A stretch of DNA of 53,290 nt from Alphaproteobacteria bacterium UBA3002 (GTDB lineage: Bacteria > Pseudomonadota > Alphaproteobacteria > Rickettsiales > UBA3002). The position numbers were made by a program, and so were the translations under genes. Numbering within the stretch: the first letter of the stretch is position 1; every line of letters starts with the position of its first letter. This document shows positions 34,744 through 42,620 of this stretch, one piece after another. The notes under the pieces were generated by a model that ran no database searches, was not told the origin of the DNA, and saw nothing but the letters and a program-made list of their open reading frames with translations. The stretch covers positions 1-53,290 of the forward strand of contig DDZS01000047.1 in assembly GCA_002346425.1 (NCBI GenBank), in the 5' to 3' direction.

Positions 34744-34767
34744 AGTAATAACTCCTTTGTTATTACT
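34744..34767 (-). promoter_or_regulatory. Perfect 9-bp inverted repeat with the ribosome-binding site in the loop
   Basis: Read on the minus strand: AGTAATAAC, loop AAAGGA, GTTATTACT, then ATG. The 9-bp arms are exact complements. The Shine-Dalgarno sequence AAAGGAG spans the 6-base loop and the first base of the 3' arm, and the start codon begins right after the hairpin. In RNA the stem would present or mask the ribosome-binding site; as DNA the dyad could be a repressor operator. It is the only such element I saw in the window. Confidence 0.6.
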
Positions 34768-34836
34768 TAGCGTGCCAAATCCTATGTAAGCTTTAAATAT
34801 CCGATAGAGGCAAGCCAGATAAAGATGCTATAAAGG

Positions 34837-35556
34837 CTAGGCAGCGTCTGCTTTTTTCTCAAGCACTTCCATGCGATATCCGATACCCGGTTCGGTAATG
34901 ATGAATTCCGGGTTAGACGAATCATTCTCGATTTTCTCACGAATTTGACCGACATAAACGCGCAGATATTGCATATCTTCCGCATGGGCTGGGCCCCAAA
35001 CATCTTTCAGAATTTGTTTATGCGTCAGCATTTTGCCCATATGGGTCATAAAATAACGCAGCAATTCATATTCTTTGGGCGTGAAATTATGGCGCTCATT
35101 ATCTAAGAACACCTCGTGACGCACCAGATCCATACGGATTTTGCCGTTACGCAGCTCCGGCTCACCGGCTTCTTTAGTGGCCGCTTTGCGCAAGTTGGCG
35201 TTGACGCGTGCCAGCAGGACTTCATGGTTGAAAGGTTTGGTTACATAATCATCTGCGCCTTGATTCAGCGCTGTAGCGATTTCACTGTCATCGCTGCGCA
35301 CAGACAGGATAATTACAGGCACTTGCGACCATTCGCGAATCTGCGTGAGGACTTCTTTACCATCGAGATCCGGCAGACCAAGATCAAGCAGGACGATATC
35401 TGGTTTGACGGAAGCCGTCAGGCGTACGCCTTCTTTTCCGTTGTCGCACTCTTCGGTTTTATATCCCACACCTTCCAGCGCAATTTTCAGCATTTTACGG
35501 ATTTGCGGCTCATCATCTACAATCAGCACAGTATTTTTAATATCAGACACGATCAC
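34837..35556 (-). CDS. kdpE: OmpR/PhoB-type response regulator, KdpE-like
   Basis: A 239-residue regulator with an N-terminal receiver (DDEPQIRKML; phospho-acceptor in LLDLGLPDLDG; LSVRSDDSEI; YVTKPF) and a C-terminal winged-helix DNA-binding domain (FTPKEYELLRYFM, then VWGPAHAEDMQYLRVYVGQIR). The sequence most resembles KdpE, which activates kdpFABC in response to K+ limitation or ionic stress. It overlaps the upstream receiver gene by 14 bp. No kdpFABC genes are in the window, so its target is elsewhere or different. Confidence 0.9.
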   Translation of the reverse strand: MIVSDIKNTVLIVDDEPQIRKMLKIALEGVGYKTEECDNGKEGVRLTASVKPDIVLLDLGLPDLDGKEVLTQIREWSQVPVIILSVRSDDSEIATALNQGADDYVTKPFNHEVLLARVNANLRKAATKEAGEPELRNGKIRMDLVRHEVFLDNERHNFTPKEYELLRYFMTHMGKMLTHKQILKDVWGPAHAEDMQYLRVYVGQIREKIENDSSNPEFIITEPGIGYRMEVLEKKADAA

Positions 35557-35944
35557 TCTTTCTATCGGTTAATTTGGCCAGGCGTTCATTAATGGTGTCC
35601 ATTAGGTCATCCATCATGAAGGGTTTGGTCAGGTAACTATCCGCTCCGCGCGAAAATGCCGTTTCCTTAACATTCCGATCCTTACGCACACTTAAAATAA
35701 TCACCTGAGGCGGGTTTGCAATGGTTTTAATGTCATTTAAAATATCGAGGCCATCCCGATCCGGCAGGCCAAGGTCAAGTACTACCAAATCTGGTTCAGA
35801 CTCGGTAGCCATCGCCAAGCCTTTCATGGCGGTATCTGCTTCCAAGAAGGTTGCGCCATAGGCTTCCATAGAGATACGCAAAAAAGAGCGTATGGCATCG
35901 GTATCGTCGATGACCAGTATCCGGCGGTCTTTAAGATAATTCAT
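35543..35944 (-). CDS. Single-domain response regulator (CheY-like)
   Basis: A 133-residue stand-alone receiver: DDTDAIRSFLR, phospho-acceptor Asp in VVLDLGLPDRDG, ILSVRKDRN and LTKPF are all intact. There is no output domain. It lies between the KdpD-like kinase (ATGA overlap) and the KdpE-like regulator (14-bp overlap), so the kinase has two candidate receivers. It could compete for phosphate or relay it; context suggests but does not prove this. Confidence 0.9.
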   Translation of the reverse strand: MNYLKDRRILVIDDTDAIRSFLRISMEAYGATFLEADTAMKGLAMATESEPDLVVLDLGLPDRDGLDILNDIKTIANPPQVIILSVRKDRNVKETAFSRGADSYLTKPFMMDDLMDTINERLAKLTDRKSDRV

Positions 35945-37887
35945 GCCGCCTGATCCATTCTATAGTCCGGGAAATGCAAAGCAAATTCGGCACCGCCAGA
36001 AGGTTGATTACGGACAGAGACTACGCCGCCTTGTTCTTCCATGACCGCCTTGACGATGGATAAGCCCAAGCCTGTTCCAGCCACTTTAGTATCCTGCTGA
36101 CGCAGGCGCGCATATTTATCGAAGATCGAATCAAACTTCTCTTCTGGAATACCTGGGCCATCATCGCGGACATAAAGCCGATAAAAATCTTTTCCTTTTT
36201 CGCCTTCTACGCGGATAGTGCATCCCGCCGGGCAATATTTGGCTGCGTTATCGATCAGATTCTGGATGACTTGCTCCAACATAATCGGATCGGTCATAAT
36301 TTCGACTTCGAGATTCGGGGTGGTAACCACCGTATGATGCCGCAGACGTTGTGACAACCGTTTCACGACACGATGCACGATATGCGTTGGGTTCACCCAT
36401 TCGCTTTTAAATTGCACATGGCCGCTTTCAATACGGGTCATATCTAGGATATTGGTGATAAAACTATCCAACCTCTGCGCTTCATCAAGCGCGGTTTCGG
36501 TTAATTCGCGCTTTTGCGCATCGGGTAGCGCATCATACATGCCGTGATAGACGCTTAATGAGCCGATGATGGAAGCAAGCGGGGTTTTCAAATCATGCGA
36601 GACAGACGACAACAACATCGAACGCAATTTTTCACGCTCTTCGGAGATACGCTTGCTTTCGATTTCTTTCGACAGTTCCAGCCGTTCTAAAATATTGCCT
36701 GCCTGATCGGCGAGCGCGGCGACAAACTGGCCAAAGCTGACATCGATATTGCAACGCGGTGGAATATGAATAGCTAAAATTCCTAATCGATCCTGTCCCG
36801 TAATCATCGGCTCAAACCGCCAATTGAGATTACTGTAGCGTGGGGTGGCGCAACCACTGGTCCGCAGGTAATTCCAACAATATTCGATGGCCTCGTGATC
36901 CCGGTCGGAGAAGGGGTCTTCGGTTTCCGCATAGGCAATATCTAATTTCTGCGGATTAAGTGTTTGCGGAAGTAAAATCGCGACATCCATTTCTAGTAAA
37001 TCGGAAATGGCATGGTGAATTTTCTCTAATGCCTCACTACGGCTATTAGATTGCGCGACGACTTCGCTGATCGATAAAAGGGCCTGAATTTGCCGTTCGC
37101 GCTGACGAATGGATTCGGCATAGGCGAAATTATAACTCCCGTAAAAGGCCATTACCAACGCGACGCCAAAGAACAAAGCACCATTTACCATATCATGCGT
37201 GGCGGAGAGTTCGATCTCATAAATAGGGTAAATGTAAAAATAATTAAGCGTCAAAAATCCGCCCAATGCCGCAATCAGGCCAGGAATTAATCCATACCGC
37301 AATGCCATGATCATCGGAGGAAGCATGAACACCGCCCCGGCATTATAGCTGGCAGCGTTAAATTCTCCGACACTCATAAAAGAGCGGATTAGCTCAGTAA
37401 GAAGATAGGCTAGAAAGACGCTGAACAGTGACCAGATAACATGCGATATACGCAAACGGCGCATACGAAAGACATCTAATTTTGATTCGTTTTGAATCGG
37501 ACCGGTCAGATTTACCGGATGTACTGTAACGCGCGATTTAAGGGCTTGTTCTAACTGATGGTAGATGGGTTTATGAATCCGTGTAATTGTATTGGCATGG
37601 CGATGCCGCCCCACAAATAATTCCGCTTCGTCATAAGGCTGCAGATATTCGATCAGCCCACGCTCAACGGTCGGTGCTTCTACACGCCGCACTTGCGCGC
37701 CCATTTCTTCGGCGCGCGTCATAAATGAGAGAATTTTTTGCTGATGCGCCTGACTGCGCAAATGGTATTCCGGCGTTTCAACGAATACGGCTTGCCAGCC
37801 GGTACCCAGCTGCTGTGCCCGTCGGTTGGCTGCATTTAGCAATACCCCCATCTTGGGGTGTGCGTTTATCGCTACAACCACGTTCAA
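35941..37887 (-). CDS. kdpD: KdpD-like sensor histidine kinase lacking the N-terminal KdpD domain
   Basis: A 648-residue membrane kinase. The order is: a universal-stress-protein-like domain (1-125), a DUF4118-type four-helix membrane region (about 147-255), a GAF-like region (about 275-400), HisKA with VSHDLKTPL (His431) and HATPase with NLIDNAAKYCP and GTGLGLSIVKAV. Classic KdpD is about 900 residues and begins with the PF02702 domain carrying a Walker motif; that domain is absent here. The start is TTG 37887, supported by GGAG 8 bp upstream. It leads the kinase-receiver-KdpE operon. Confidence 0.9.
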   Translation of the reverse strand: MNVVVAINAHPKMGVLLNAANRRAQQLGTGWQAVFVETPEYHLRSQAHQQKILSFMTRAEEMGAQVRRVEAPTVERGLIEYLQPYDEAELFVGRHRHANTITRIHKPIYHQLEQALKSRVTVHPVNLTGPIQNESKLDVFRMRRLRISHVIWSLFSVFLAYLLTELIRSFMSVGEFNAASYNAGAVFMLPPMIMALRYGLIPGLIAALGGFLTLNYFYIYPIYEIELSATHDMVNGALFFGVALVMAFYGSYNFAYAESIRQRERQIQALLSISEVVAQSNSRSEALEKIHHAISDLLEMDVAILLPQTLNPQKLDIAYAETEDPFSDRDHEAIEYCWNYLRTSGCATPRYSNLNWRFEPMITGQDRLGILAIHIPPRCNIDVSFGQFVAALADQAGNILERLELSKEIESKRISEEREKLRSMLLSSVSHDLKTPLASIIGSLSVYHGMYDALPDAQKRELTETALDEAQRLDSFITNILDMTRIESGHVQFKSEWVNPTHIVHRVVKRLSQRLRHHTVVTTPNLEVEIMTDPIMLEQVIQNLIDNAAKYCPAGCTIRVEGEKGKDFYRLYVRDDGPGIPEEKFDSIFDKYARLRQQDTKVAGTGLGLSIVKAVMEEQGGVVSVRNQPSGGAEFALHFPDYRMDQAA

Positions 37888-37987
37888 CCGTATTACTCCA
37901 CGCTATTATTTTTAAATCAGCTTTCCTTTACTATGCGTGGGCACAAATAAAGATTCTATAAGTATTCGCCCAATCGGGCGCCTTTTA

Positions 37988-38209
37988 TTAATTTGCTTTA
38001 AAATTAGGTTTGAAAGCGTGCAGGTATGCTTCATCGAGTTCGTTCTCGTCTTCGATTTCTTCTTCAGGGGCATCGATGCCTTCGACATGTAACTGCTCAG
38101 ATGAAATACTTTGATCGCTATATGACCGATCCAATACCGGTACTTCACCGTGATGGCTCAACATATAATCGATTAGGTCGATTTGAGTAGGGATGGCTAA
38201 ACGTTGCAT
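37988..38209 (-). CDS. Small acidic protein of unknown function
   Basis: A 73-residue protein starting MQRLAIPTQIDLIDYMLSHH, with an acidic segment (PEEEIEDENELDE) and a basic-aromatic tail. I chose the ATG at 38209 because AAGGAG lies 8 bp upstream; a longer reading frame adds ten residues without a ribosome-binding site. There is no recognised domain, signal peptide or membrane helix. It lies 100 bp upstream of the KdpD-like gene on the same strand. It might be a small regulator, but nothing beyond position suggests it. Confidence 0.55.
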   Translation of the reverse strand: MQRLAIPTQIDLIDYMLSHHGEVPVLDRSYSDQSISSEQLHVEGIDAPEEEIEDENELDEAYLHAFKPNFKAN

Positions 38210-38311
38210 GATTCTTCTCCTTCGTTCTAATGCCCTCACAGTAATTGAGAACTGAATAAGAATGCGCGCAGGCGAGTCACGCTTATTTATAAAATTTAGC
38301 TAAATAAGAAT

Positions 38312-39679
38312 TTATTCTTCTTTATTAGATATTTTAGAACCCTTGGTAAGGCTTTCCGGCCAGTCGAGTCCTGAGCGAATATGAAGATCACGCTGCGGGA
38401 ACGGAATCTCTATATTATGTTCTTTCAACAGATCCCATAAGGTAAACATCACCGCGCTTTTAGCGGCGTAGCGGCCTTCTTTCACATAATCGATCCAAAA
38501 CATTAAAATAAAGTCGACCGAGCTTTCGCCGAAATTCGCCAGAAAACAAGTCGGCTCCGGCGTTTTAGCCGTCCCAGGATAGGCAGCAGCGGCCTTCTTG
38601 GCGAGATCGGCTACGAAGCGTAAATCCTCGGTGGCGTAGCTCACCCCAAACTCCACATGCACGCGCGCCTGATTGTTACTATAAGTCCAGTTGATGACGC
38701 GGGAAGTAATGAAATCCTCGTTTGGAATCATGATTTCCTGCCCATCGTAGGTTTCGACGATACTGGCACGTGCGCCTAATTTGCGTAAGAACCCAAAGGC
38801 GCTTTGGTCTAATTCGACCAGGTTACCGATTCGGACTGAGCGTTCCATTAACAAGATAATACCGCTGATAAAATTAGATGCGATTTTCTGCAGACCGAAC
38901 CCCAGCCCTACACCGAGCGCACCGCCGAATACGGCAAGTGCAGTCAGATCAATCCCGATCAGATCCAATGTCAGGACGAAAACGATGGCGTATAGAATTA
39001 TTTGAAAGGTTTTGACCAGCAGTTCACGCGTCGAGCTATTCAATGTCGATCGGCCACGAATATAGGAGACGCCGCGAAGGCTTAATAAGTTCGCTGCCCA
39101 AATCAGAAAGGTGGCAAACAGAATCGCTTTAATAACCGTGAGTGCGGAAATCCGCACTTCACCTACGGAAAACCCTAATGCGTCTAGCCATTCGGTGGCC
39201 TCGCTATACAGGCCAAAAAGGGCCAGTCCGGCGGCAGGCAATAAAATCCAGGATGCAACTGAGAGGATAAAGACGTTCGATACAAAGGCCTGTAAACAAA
39301 TCCAGATGAGCCATAATACGGCGAGTTTGTTGGCAATGTTGATAAACACGCCGCTGGTGAAAATATTTTCGCCAAACACATTGGTCAGGCTTAGTAGCCC
39401 TAAAATAATCAATGGTGGGATCAACCGACCCGCCCGCATAGCAAACCAGCGGCCAGACAAATATTCAATCGAAGGATCCTCACGAAGATTATGGAAATAA
39501 TGACGTAGAAGCCGGCCCGTCACATAAGCAAAGATGCATACGCCCACGACGGCTAGAAGTTCTTGATAAAGTGCGGGTGTTGAGGCGATCTCCGTGATCG
39601 TATTCCAGGTGGTATCGGCCCAGCCTTCTACCGCTTTGCCATAGCTATCAGTATTGACCAGTTCTTCTAATTCATCCAT
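38312..39679 (-). CDS. MscS family mechanosensitive channel
   Basis: A 455-residue small-conductance channel protein that opens under membrane tension during osmotic downshock. About six hydrophobic helices precede the MscS pore helix LAVFGGALGVGLGFGLQ followed by the beta domain RIGNLVELD and the mixed alpha/beta C-terminus ending IPFPQRDLHI. It carries more N-terminal helices than E. coli MscS (286 residues), like many mid-sized MscS relatives. It diverges from the LpxR-type gene across 130 bp. Confidence 0.93.
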   Translation of the reverse strand: MDELEELVNTDSYGKAVEGWADTTWNTITEIASTPALYQELLAVVGVCIFAYVTGRLLRHYFHNLREDPSIEYLSGRWFAMRAGRLIPPLIILGLLSLTNVFGENIFTSGVFINIANKLAVLWLIWICLQAFVSNVFILSVASWILLPAAGLALFGLYSEATEWLDALGFSVGEVRISALTVIKAILFATFLIWAANLLSLRGVSYIRGRSTLNSSTRELLVKTFQIILYAIVFVLTLDLIGIDLTALAVFGGALGVGLGFGLQKIASNFISGIILLMERSVRIGNLVELDQSAFGFLRKLGARASIVETYDGQEIMIPNEDFITSRVINWTYSNNQARVHVEFGVSYATEDLRFVADLAKKAAAAYPGTAKTPEPTCFLANFGESSVDFILMFWIDYVKEGRYAAKSAVMFTLWDLLKEHNIEIPFPQRDLHIRSGLDWPESLTKGSKISNKEE

Positions 39680-39809
39680 AGCGCTTCCTTCACCCTCGTC
39701 GCCTGCGTATCAAATACCGATATGACGCATAGCGCAAGGACATAAGGAAATCGTAAAGCGCTGCATTTTGCGCTAGGCAGATATAAAATAGTGAGGCACA
39801 AGTAGAAGC

Positions 39810-40811
39810 ATGAAATTGATAGCAACCAGCCTGACACTGGCATTCCTCGCCAGTCCCGCGCTCGCGGTCGATCCGACCCTGCAGCGTCCGAAAGAGGATG
39901 ATAAAGGGATGATCACGGTGGCGTGGGAGAATGACCGCTGGTCAGGCTCTGATGAGCATTATACCAACGGCATCCGTCTGGCTTATCTGTCACCAGAAGC
40001 GGACACCCCGCAATTTTTGCGCGATTTTGCTGATTTTCTTCCGTTTTTTCCTAAAAACGGGCGGGAGCGTTATAGTCTTGGCATTGGGCAAAGCATGTAT
40101 ACGCCAGAAGATATTTCGACATACACGCCCGATCCGAATGACCGGCCCTATGCAGGTTGGCTGTATGGCAATATCGGCTTAATGTCAGATGCGGGCGACC
40201 ATCTGGATAATTTGGAGCTATCGCTGGGTATCGTTGGCCCTTCTGCCTATGCGGAACAGGTGCAAGAAACGGTGCATGATTGGACGGATTCGCCCGATCC
40301 TTCGGGTTGGGATTCTCAGTTGAAGGACGAACCGGCGATTATGCTGACCTATGAGCGCAAATGGCGGAATCTCTATCAGTTCTCTCCCTTTGGGCTAGGC
40401 TTTGATCTCACACCGCATGCGGGCGGTAGTATCGGTAACGTGTTTACGCAAGCGGTTGTGGGCGCGACAGCGCGCATCGGCTTTGACTTGCCCGCGGATT
40501 ACGGTTCGCCACGCATCCGGCCAAGCCTACCGGGCTCGGATTTCTTTGTGCCCACCCAGCAATTGGGCGGCTACCTGTTTGCCGGTGTTGAAGGGCGTGC
40601 GGTGGGACATAATATCTTCCTAGATGGAAATACGTTTAAAGACTCACCGAGTGTAGATAAAAAATACTTTGTGGGCGGCCTGCAAATGGGTGCGGTCGTG
40701 ACATATGAAGACTGGCGCGTCGGCTATACGCATGTGATCATGACGGAAGAATTTGAAGGTCAAAATGGGGGAGACCAGTTTGGTGCCATTACGCTTTCCT
40801 ATCGTTATTAA
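39810..40811 (+). CDS. LpxR family outer-membrane lipid A 3'-O-deacylase
   Basis: Outer-membrane beta-barrel hydrolase that removes the 3'-acyloxyacyl chain of lipid A. A signal peptide ends at ALA (residue 19). The family motif NDRWSGSDEHYTNG (41-54) includes the Asn-Asp pair of the active site, and the catalytic His is in QETVHDW (His156), followed by GWDSQLKDEP. The protein ends in an aromatic residue (LSYRY), as barrels do. At 333 residues it is of normal size. Its 3' end overlaps the next gene. If active, it would alter surface charge and host or phage recognition. Confidence 0.88.
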   Translation: MKLIATSLTLAFLASPALAVDPTLQRPKEDDKGMITVAWENDRWSGSDEHYTNGIRLAYLSPEADTPQFLRDFADFLPFFPKNGRERYSLGIGQSMYTPEDISTYTPDPNDRPYAGWLYGNIGLMSDAGDHLDNLELSLGIVGPSAYAEQVQETVHDWTDSPDPSGWDSQLKDEPAIMLTYERKWRNLYQFSPFGLGFDLTPHAGGSIGNVFTQAVVGATARIGFDLPADYGSPRIRPSLPGSDFFVPTQQLGGYLFAGVEGRAVGHNIFLDGNTFKDSPSVDKKYFVGGLQMGAVVTYEDWRVGYTHVIMTEEFEGQNGGDQFGAITLSYRY

Positions 40812-41715
40812 GCCTGCCACATCGCGCCGGGTAGCGCCGTGGGTATTGCTGCCATTACTGGCGGCATGTCAACCTGCCCCCATGACCGAGGAATATCCCG
40901 TACCCGTGCCAAAACCACCGGTACCCATTGCTCACAAAGCGTCTTCGGATGAGGCGTTACAAGCAGATGCGCCGATTGCCCTAACGGAAGTTACGCCGTA
41001 TGCGCATACGGAAATTCTTTCTAAATTATATGCGGTCAAAATACGTTTGGCTGCAGTACAGCGTGAGACGGCAATCCGACAATTAAAAGACCTCAAAGCG
41101 CGCACCGCGATGGTGGAGAGTAGCAGTGGTAAAATGCGCGTGATGGATATGCAATATGTCAGCCATGGCATGCTGAGCCATTTGCTCGTCCCGTTAAGCG
41201 ATGGCGATGCGCGCTATGCCACGGCGGTCAAAGCGGCAAAAGAACTAAAAGCGCACCGTACGGAGCCGACAGAATATAGCTTGATGACATTATCGGGCGG
41301 TACCCCTGCACGATTGTATCAGGAAAAAATCGGTAATGCGTTGAAGGCATTGCAAGATCAGAGCGTTAAAGATGACAGCGCTGCCACCATCGCCGCCGAT
41401 CGCGAATTGGATATGTTGTATCAAGGCATGACAACCCGCAGTTGGCAACCTGGCGCTAAACATTTACTGATTACGCATACCGATATTTGCGAGCAATTCA
41501 TGCAGTTGGAATCCTGGGCATTGGCGCAACATGCGCTGGAACAAGCCCATGAGGCACTGGCGGCGTTACGCTTAATGAATCGCGAGAAAGAGCTGGTCAA
41601 TGCGTATGAAGCGCGGCTAACGGGGCTGGACGATAGTTTGTCGCAAAAGAATCCGTCGCTCTTCAAACGCATCGGACATGGCATTGATAAACTGGTGCGA
41701 AAAGCGGCCGACTAA
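40783..41715 (+). CDS. Putative lipoprotein, helical, unknown function
   Basis: I do not recognise the family. From GTG 40783 it has 310 residues, starting PLRFPIVIKPATSRR, with a hydrophobic stretch ending in the lipobox LLAAC. The mature part begins with a Pro-rich spacer (PVPVPKPPVP) and is then mostly helical, with coiled-coil-like segments (KIRLAAVQRETAIRQLKDLKA). A GGGGGAG stretch lies about 9 bp before the GTG; an ATG at 40753 would lengthen the overlap. It overlaps the 3' end of the LpxR gene by 29 bp, so the two are probably co-expressed. Confidence 0.65.
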   Translation: MPLRFPIVIKPATSRRVAPWVLLPLLAACQPAPMTEEYPVPVPKPPVPIAHKASSDEALQADAPIALTEVTPYAHTEILSKLYAVKIRLAAVQRETAIRQLKDLKARTAMVESSSGKMRVMDMQYVSHGMLSHLLVPLSDGDARYATAVKAAKELKAHRTEPTEYSLMTLSGGTPARLYQEKIGNALKALQDQSVKDDSAATIAADRELDMLYQGMTTRSWQPGAKHLLITHTDICEQFMQLESWALAQHALEQAHEALAALRLMNREKELVNAYEARLTGLDDSLSQKNPSLFKRIGHGIDKLVRKAAD

Positions 41716-41736
41716 TTTAGTCATTTTTTATTTTTT
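41710..41736 (+). terminator. Weak Rho-independent terminator
   Basis: GACTA, ATT loop, TAGTC, then A and a T-rich run (TTTTTTATTTTTT). The stem is only 5 bp and overlaps the stop codon of the lipoprotein gene, but the T tract is long. Confidence 0.4.
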
Positions 41737-41809
41737 CGAATAGTGCATCCACTTCTTTTTTAAGATGCTTTCCACGATAGTACCCACGCAACCTAAAGGA
41801 GACTTTATA

Positions 41810-42343
41810 ATGAAATATCGCATGATGACATTTAGCGCCGCTATTTTACTCTCAAGCGCAGCTTGGGCAGCCGACTCAACTGCGACGATGGCGACGGAAC
41901 CTCAAACCAATCCGAATCATGTCCTGACCCTGCCAAAACAGGGTGCGACATCACCTTCTGCAATGCCAGCAAACTCCGCTCAGACGTCTGCAACTACGCA
42001 AGCCGACACAAAAAATTACATGTCTGGCGGTGTGGGCGAACAGGATCGGCAACAATTGGAAGCGATGCAGAATAACTATAATGTGAAAATGACCACCGCT
42101 GAAAGCACCGGTGCATATCTCGCCGATATTCCCGTCAAAATCACTAATGCTTCTGGCGAAACCGTCATTGAAACCGTGACTGAAGGCCCTCTGTTTTTCG
42201 CTAAGTTAGAGCCTGGAACCTATACTATTGAGGCGACCCATAACGGAATAGCCAAAACCCAAAAAATCACCGCCGGTGAAAACCAAAAGGCATTAGTCTT
42301 TCAGTGGAAAGCCACCGAAAGCCAAGCAAATAACCAGCTTTAA
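41810..42343 (+). CDS. Exported protein with a carboxypeptidase-regulatory-like domain
   Basis: A 177-residue secreted or periplasmic protein. I chose the ATG at 41810 because AAAGGAG lies 8 bp upstream and the product then starts directly with a signal peptide (MKYRMMTFSAAILLSSAAWA, cleaved after AWA). A Thr/Gln/Ala-rich linker follows, then from about residue 100 a beta-sandwich-like region (ADIPVKITNASGETV, LEPGTYTIEATHNG) resembling carboxypeptidase regulatory or PEGA-like domains. Function is unknown. A strong terminator follows 25 bp after the stop. Confidence 0.75.
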   Translation: MKYRMMTFSAAILLSSAAWAADSTATMATEPQTNPNHVLTLPKQGATSPSAMPANSAQTSATTQADTKNYMSGGVGEQDRQQLEAMQNNYNVKMTTAESTGAYLADIPVKITNASGETVIETVTEGPLFFAKLEPGTYTIEATHNGIAKTQKITAGENQKALVFQWKATESQANNQL

Positions 42344-42368
42344 TTCATATGCATAGAGAAGACTGAGA

Positions 42369-42395
42369 GGGCGCATTCTGCGCCCTTTTATTTTA
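42369..42395 (+). terminator. Rho-independent terminator
   Basis: GGGCGCA, TTC loop, TGCGCCC, followed by TTTTATTTT. A 7-bp perfect GC-rich stem and T tract, 25 bp after the gene ending at 42343. It separates the LpxR-lipoprotein-exported protein unit from the tRNA. Confidence 0.85.
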
Positions 42396-42492
42396 CTGCT
42401 ATATGCTCGGGGATGCCTTACACACCATTCTGCGTGCCTTTATGGCGTGTTGGCAGGATTAATAAAAAGTTCAGTAAACACTAAGGGAAAAG

Positions 42493-42568
<76 letters not shown>

Positions 42569-42577
42569 CCGAGTTCT

Positions 42578-42606
42578 GTCTTAGCGAAGGGTTAGCCCGC
42601 GCACAA
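42578..42606 (-). promoter_or_regulatory. Probable promoter of tRNA-Thr
   Basis: On the minus strand TTGTGC and TAAGAC are separated by 17 bp, and the TAAGAC ends 9 bp before the first base of the tRNA. Spacing and position fit a housekeeping sigma promoter, with hexamers typical of alphaproteobacteria. Confidence 0.45.
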
Positions 42607-42620
42607 CACTTTTTTTAGGG

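Noticed and set aside
37967..37986. CGCCC-AATC-GGGCG hairpin followed by CCTTTTATT upstream of kdpD
   Set aside because: The T-rich side is in the plus orientation, where no gene ends, and the minus orientation lacks a T tract after the stem, so I do not call it a terminator.
42440..42475. Possible terminator downstream of tRNA-Thr (short TTAGT/ACTGA stem then T tract on the minus strand)
   Set aside because: The stem is five pairs with a G-U wobble; not convincing.
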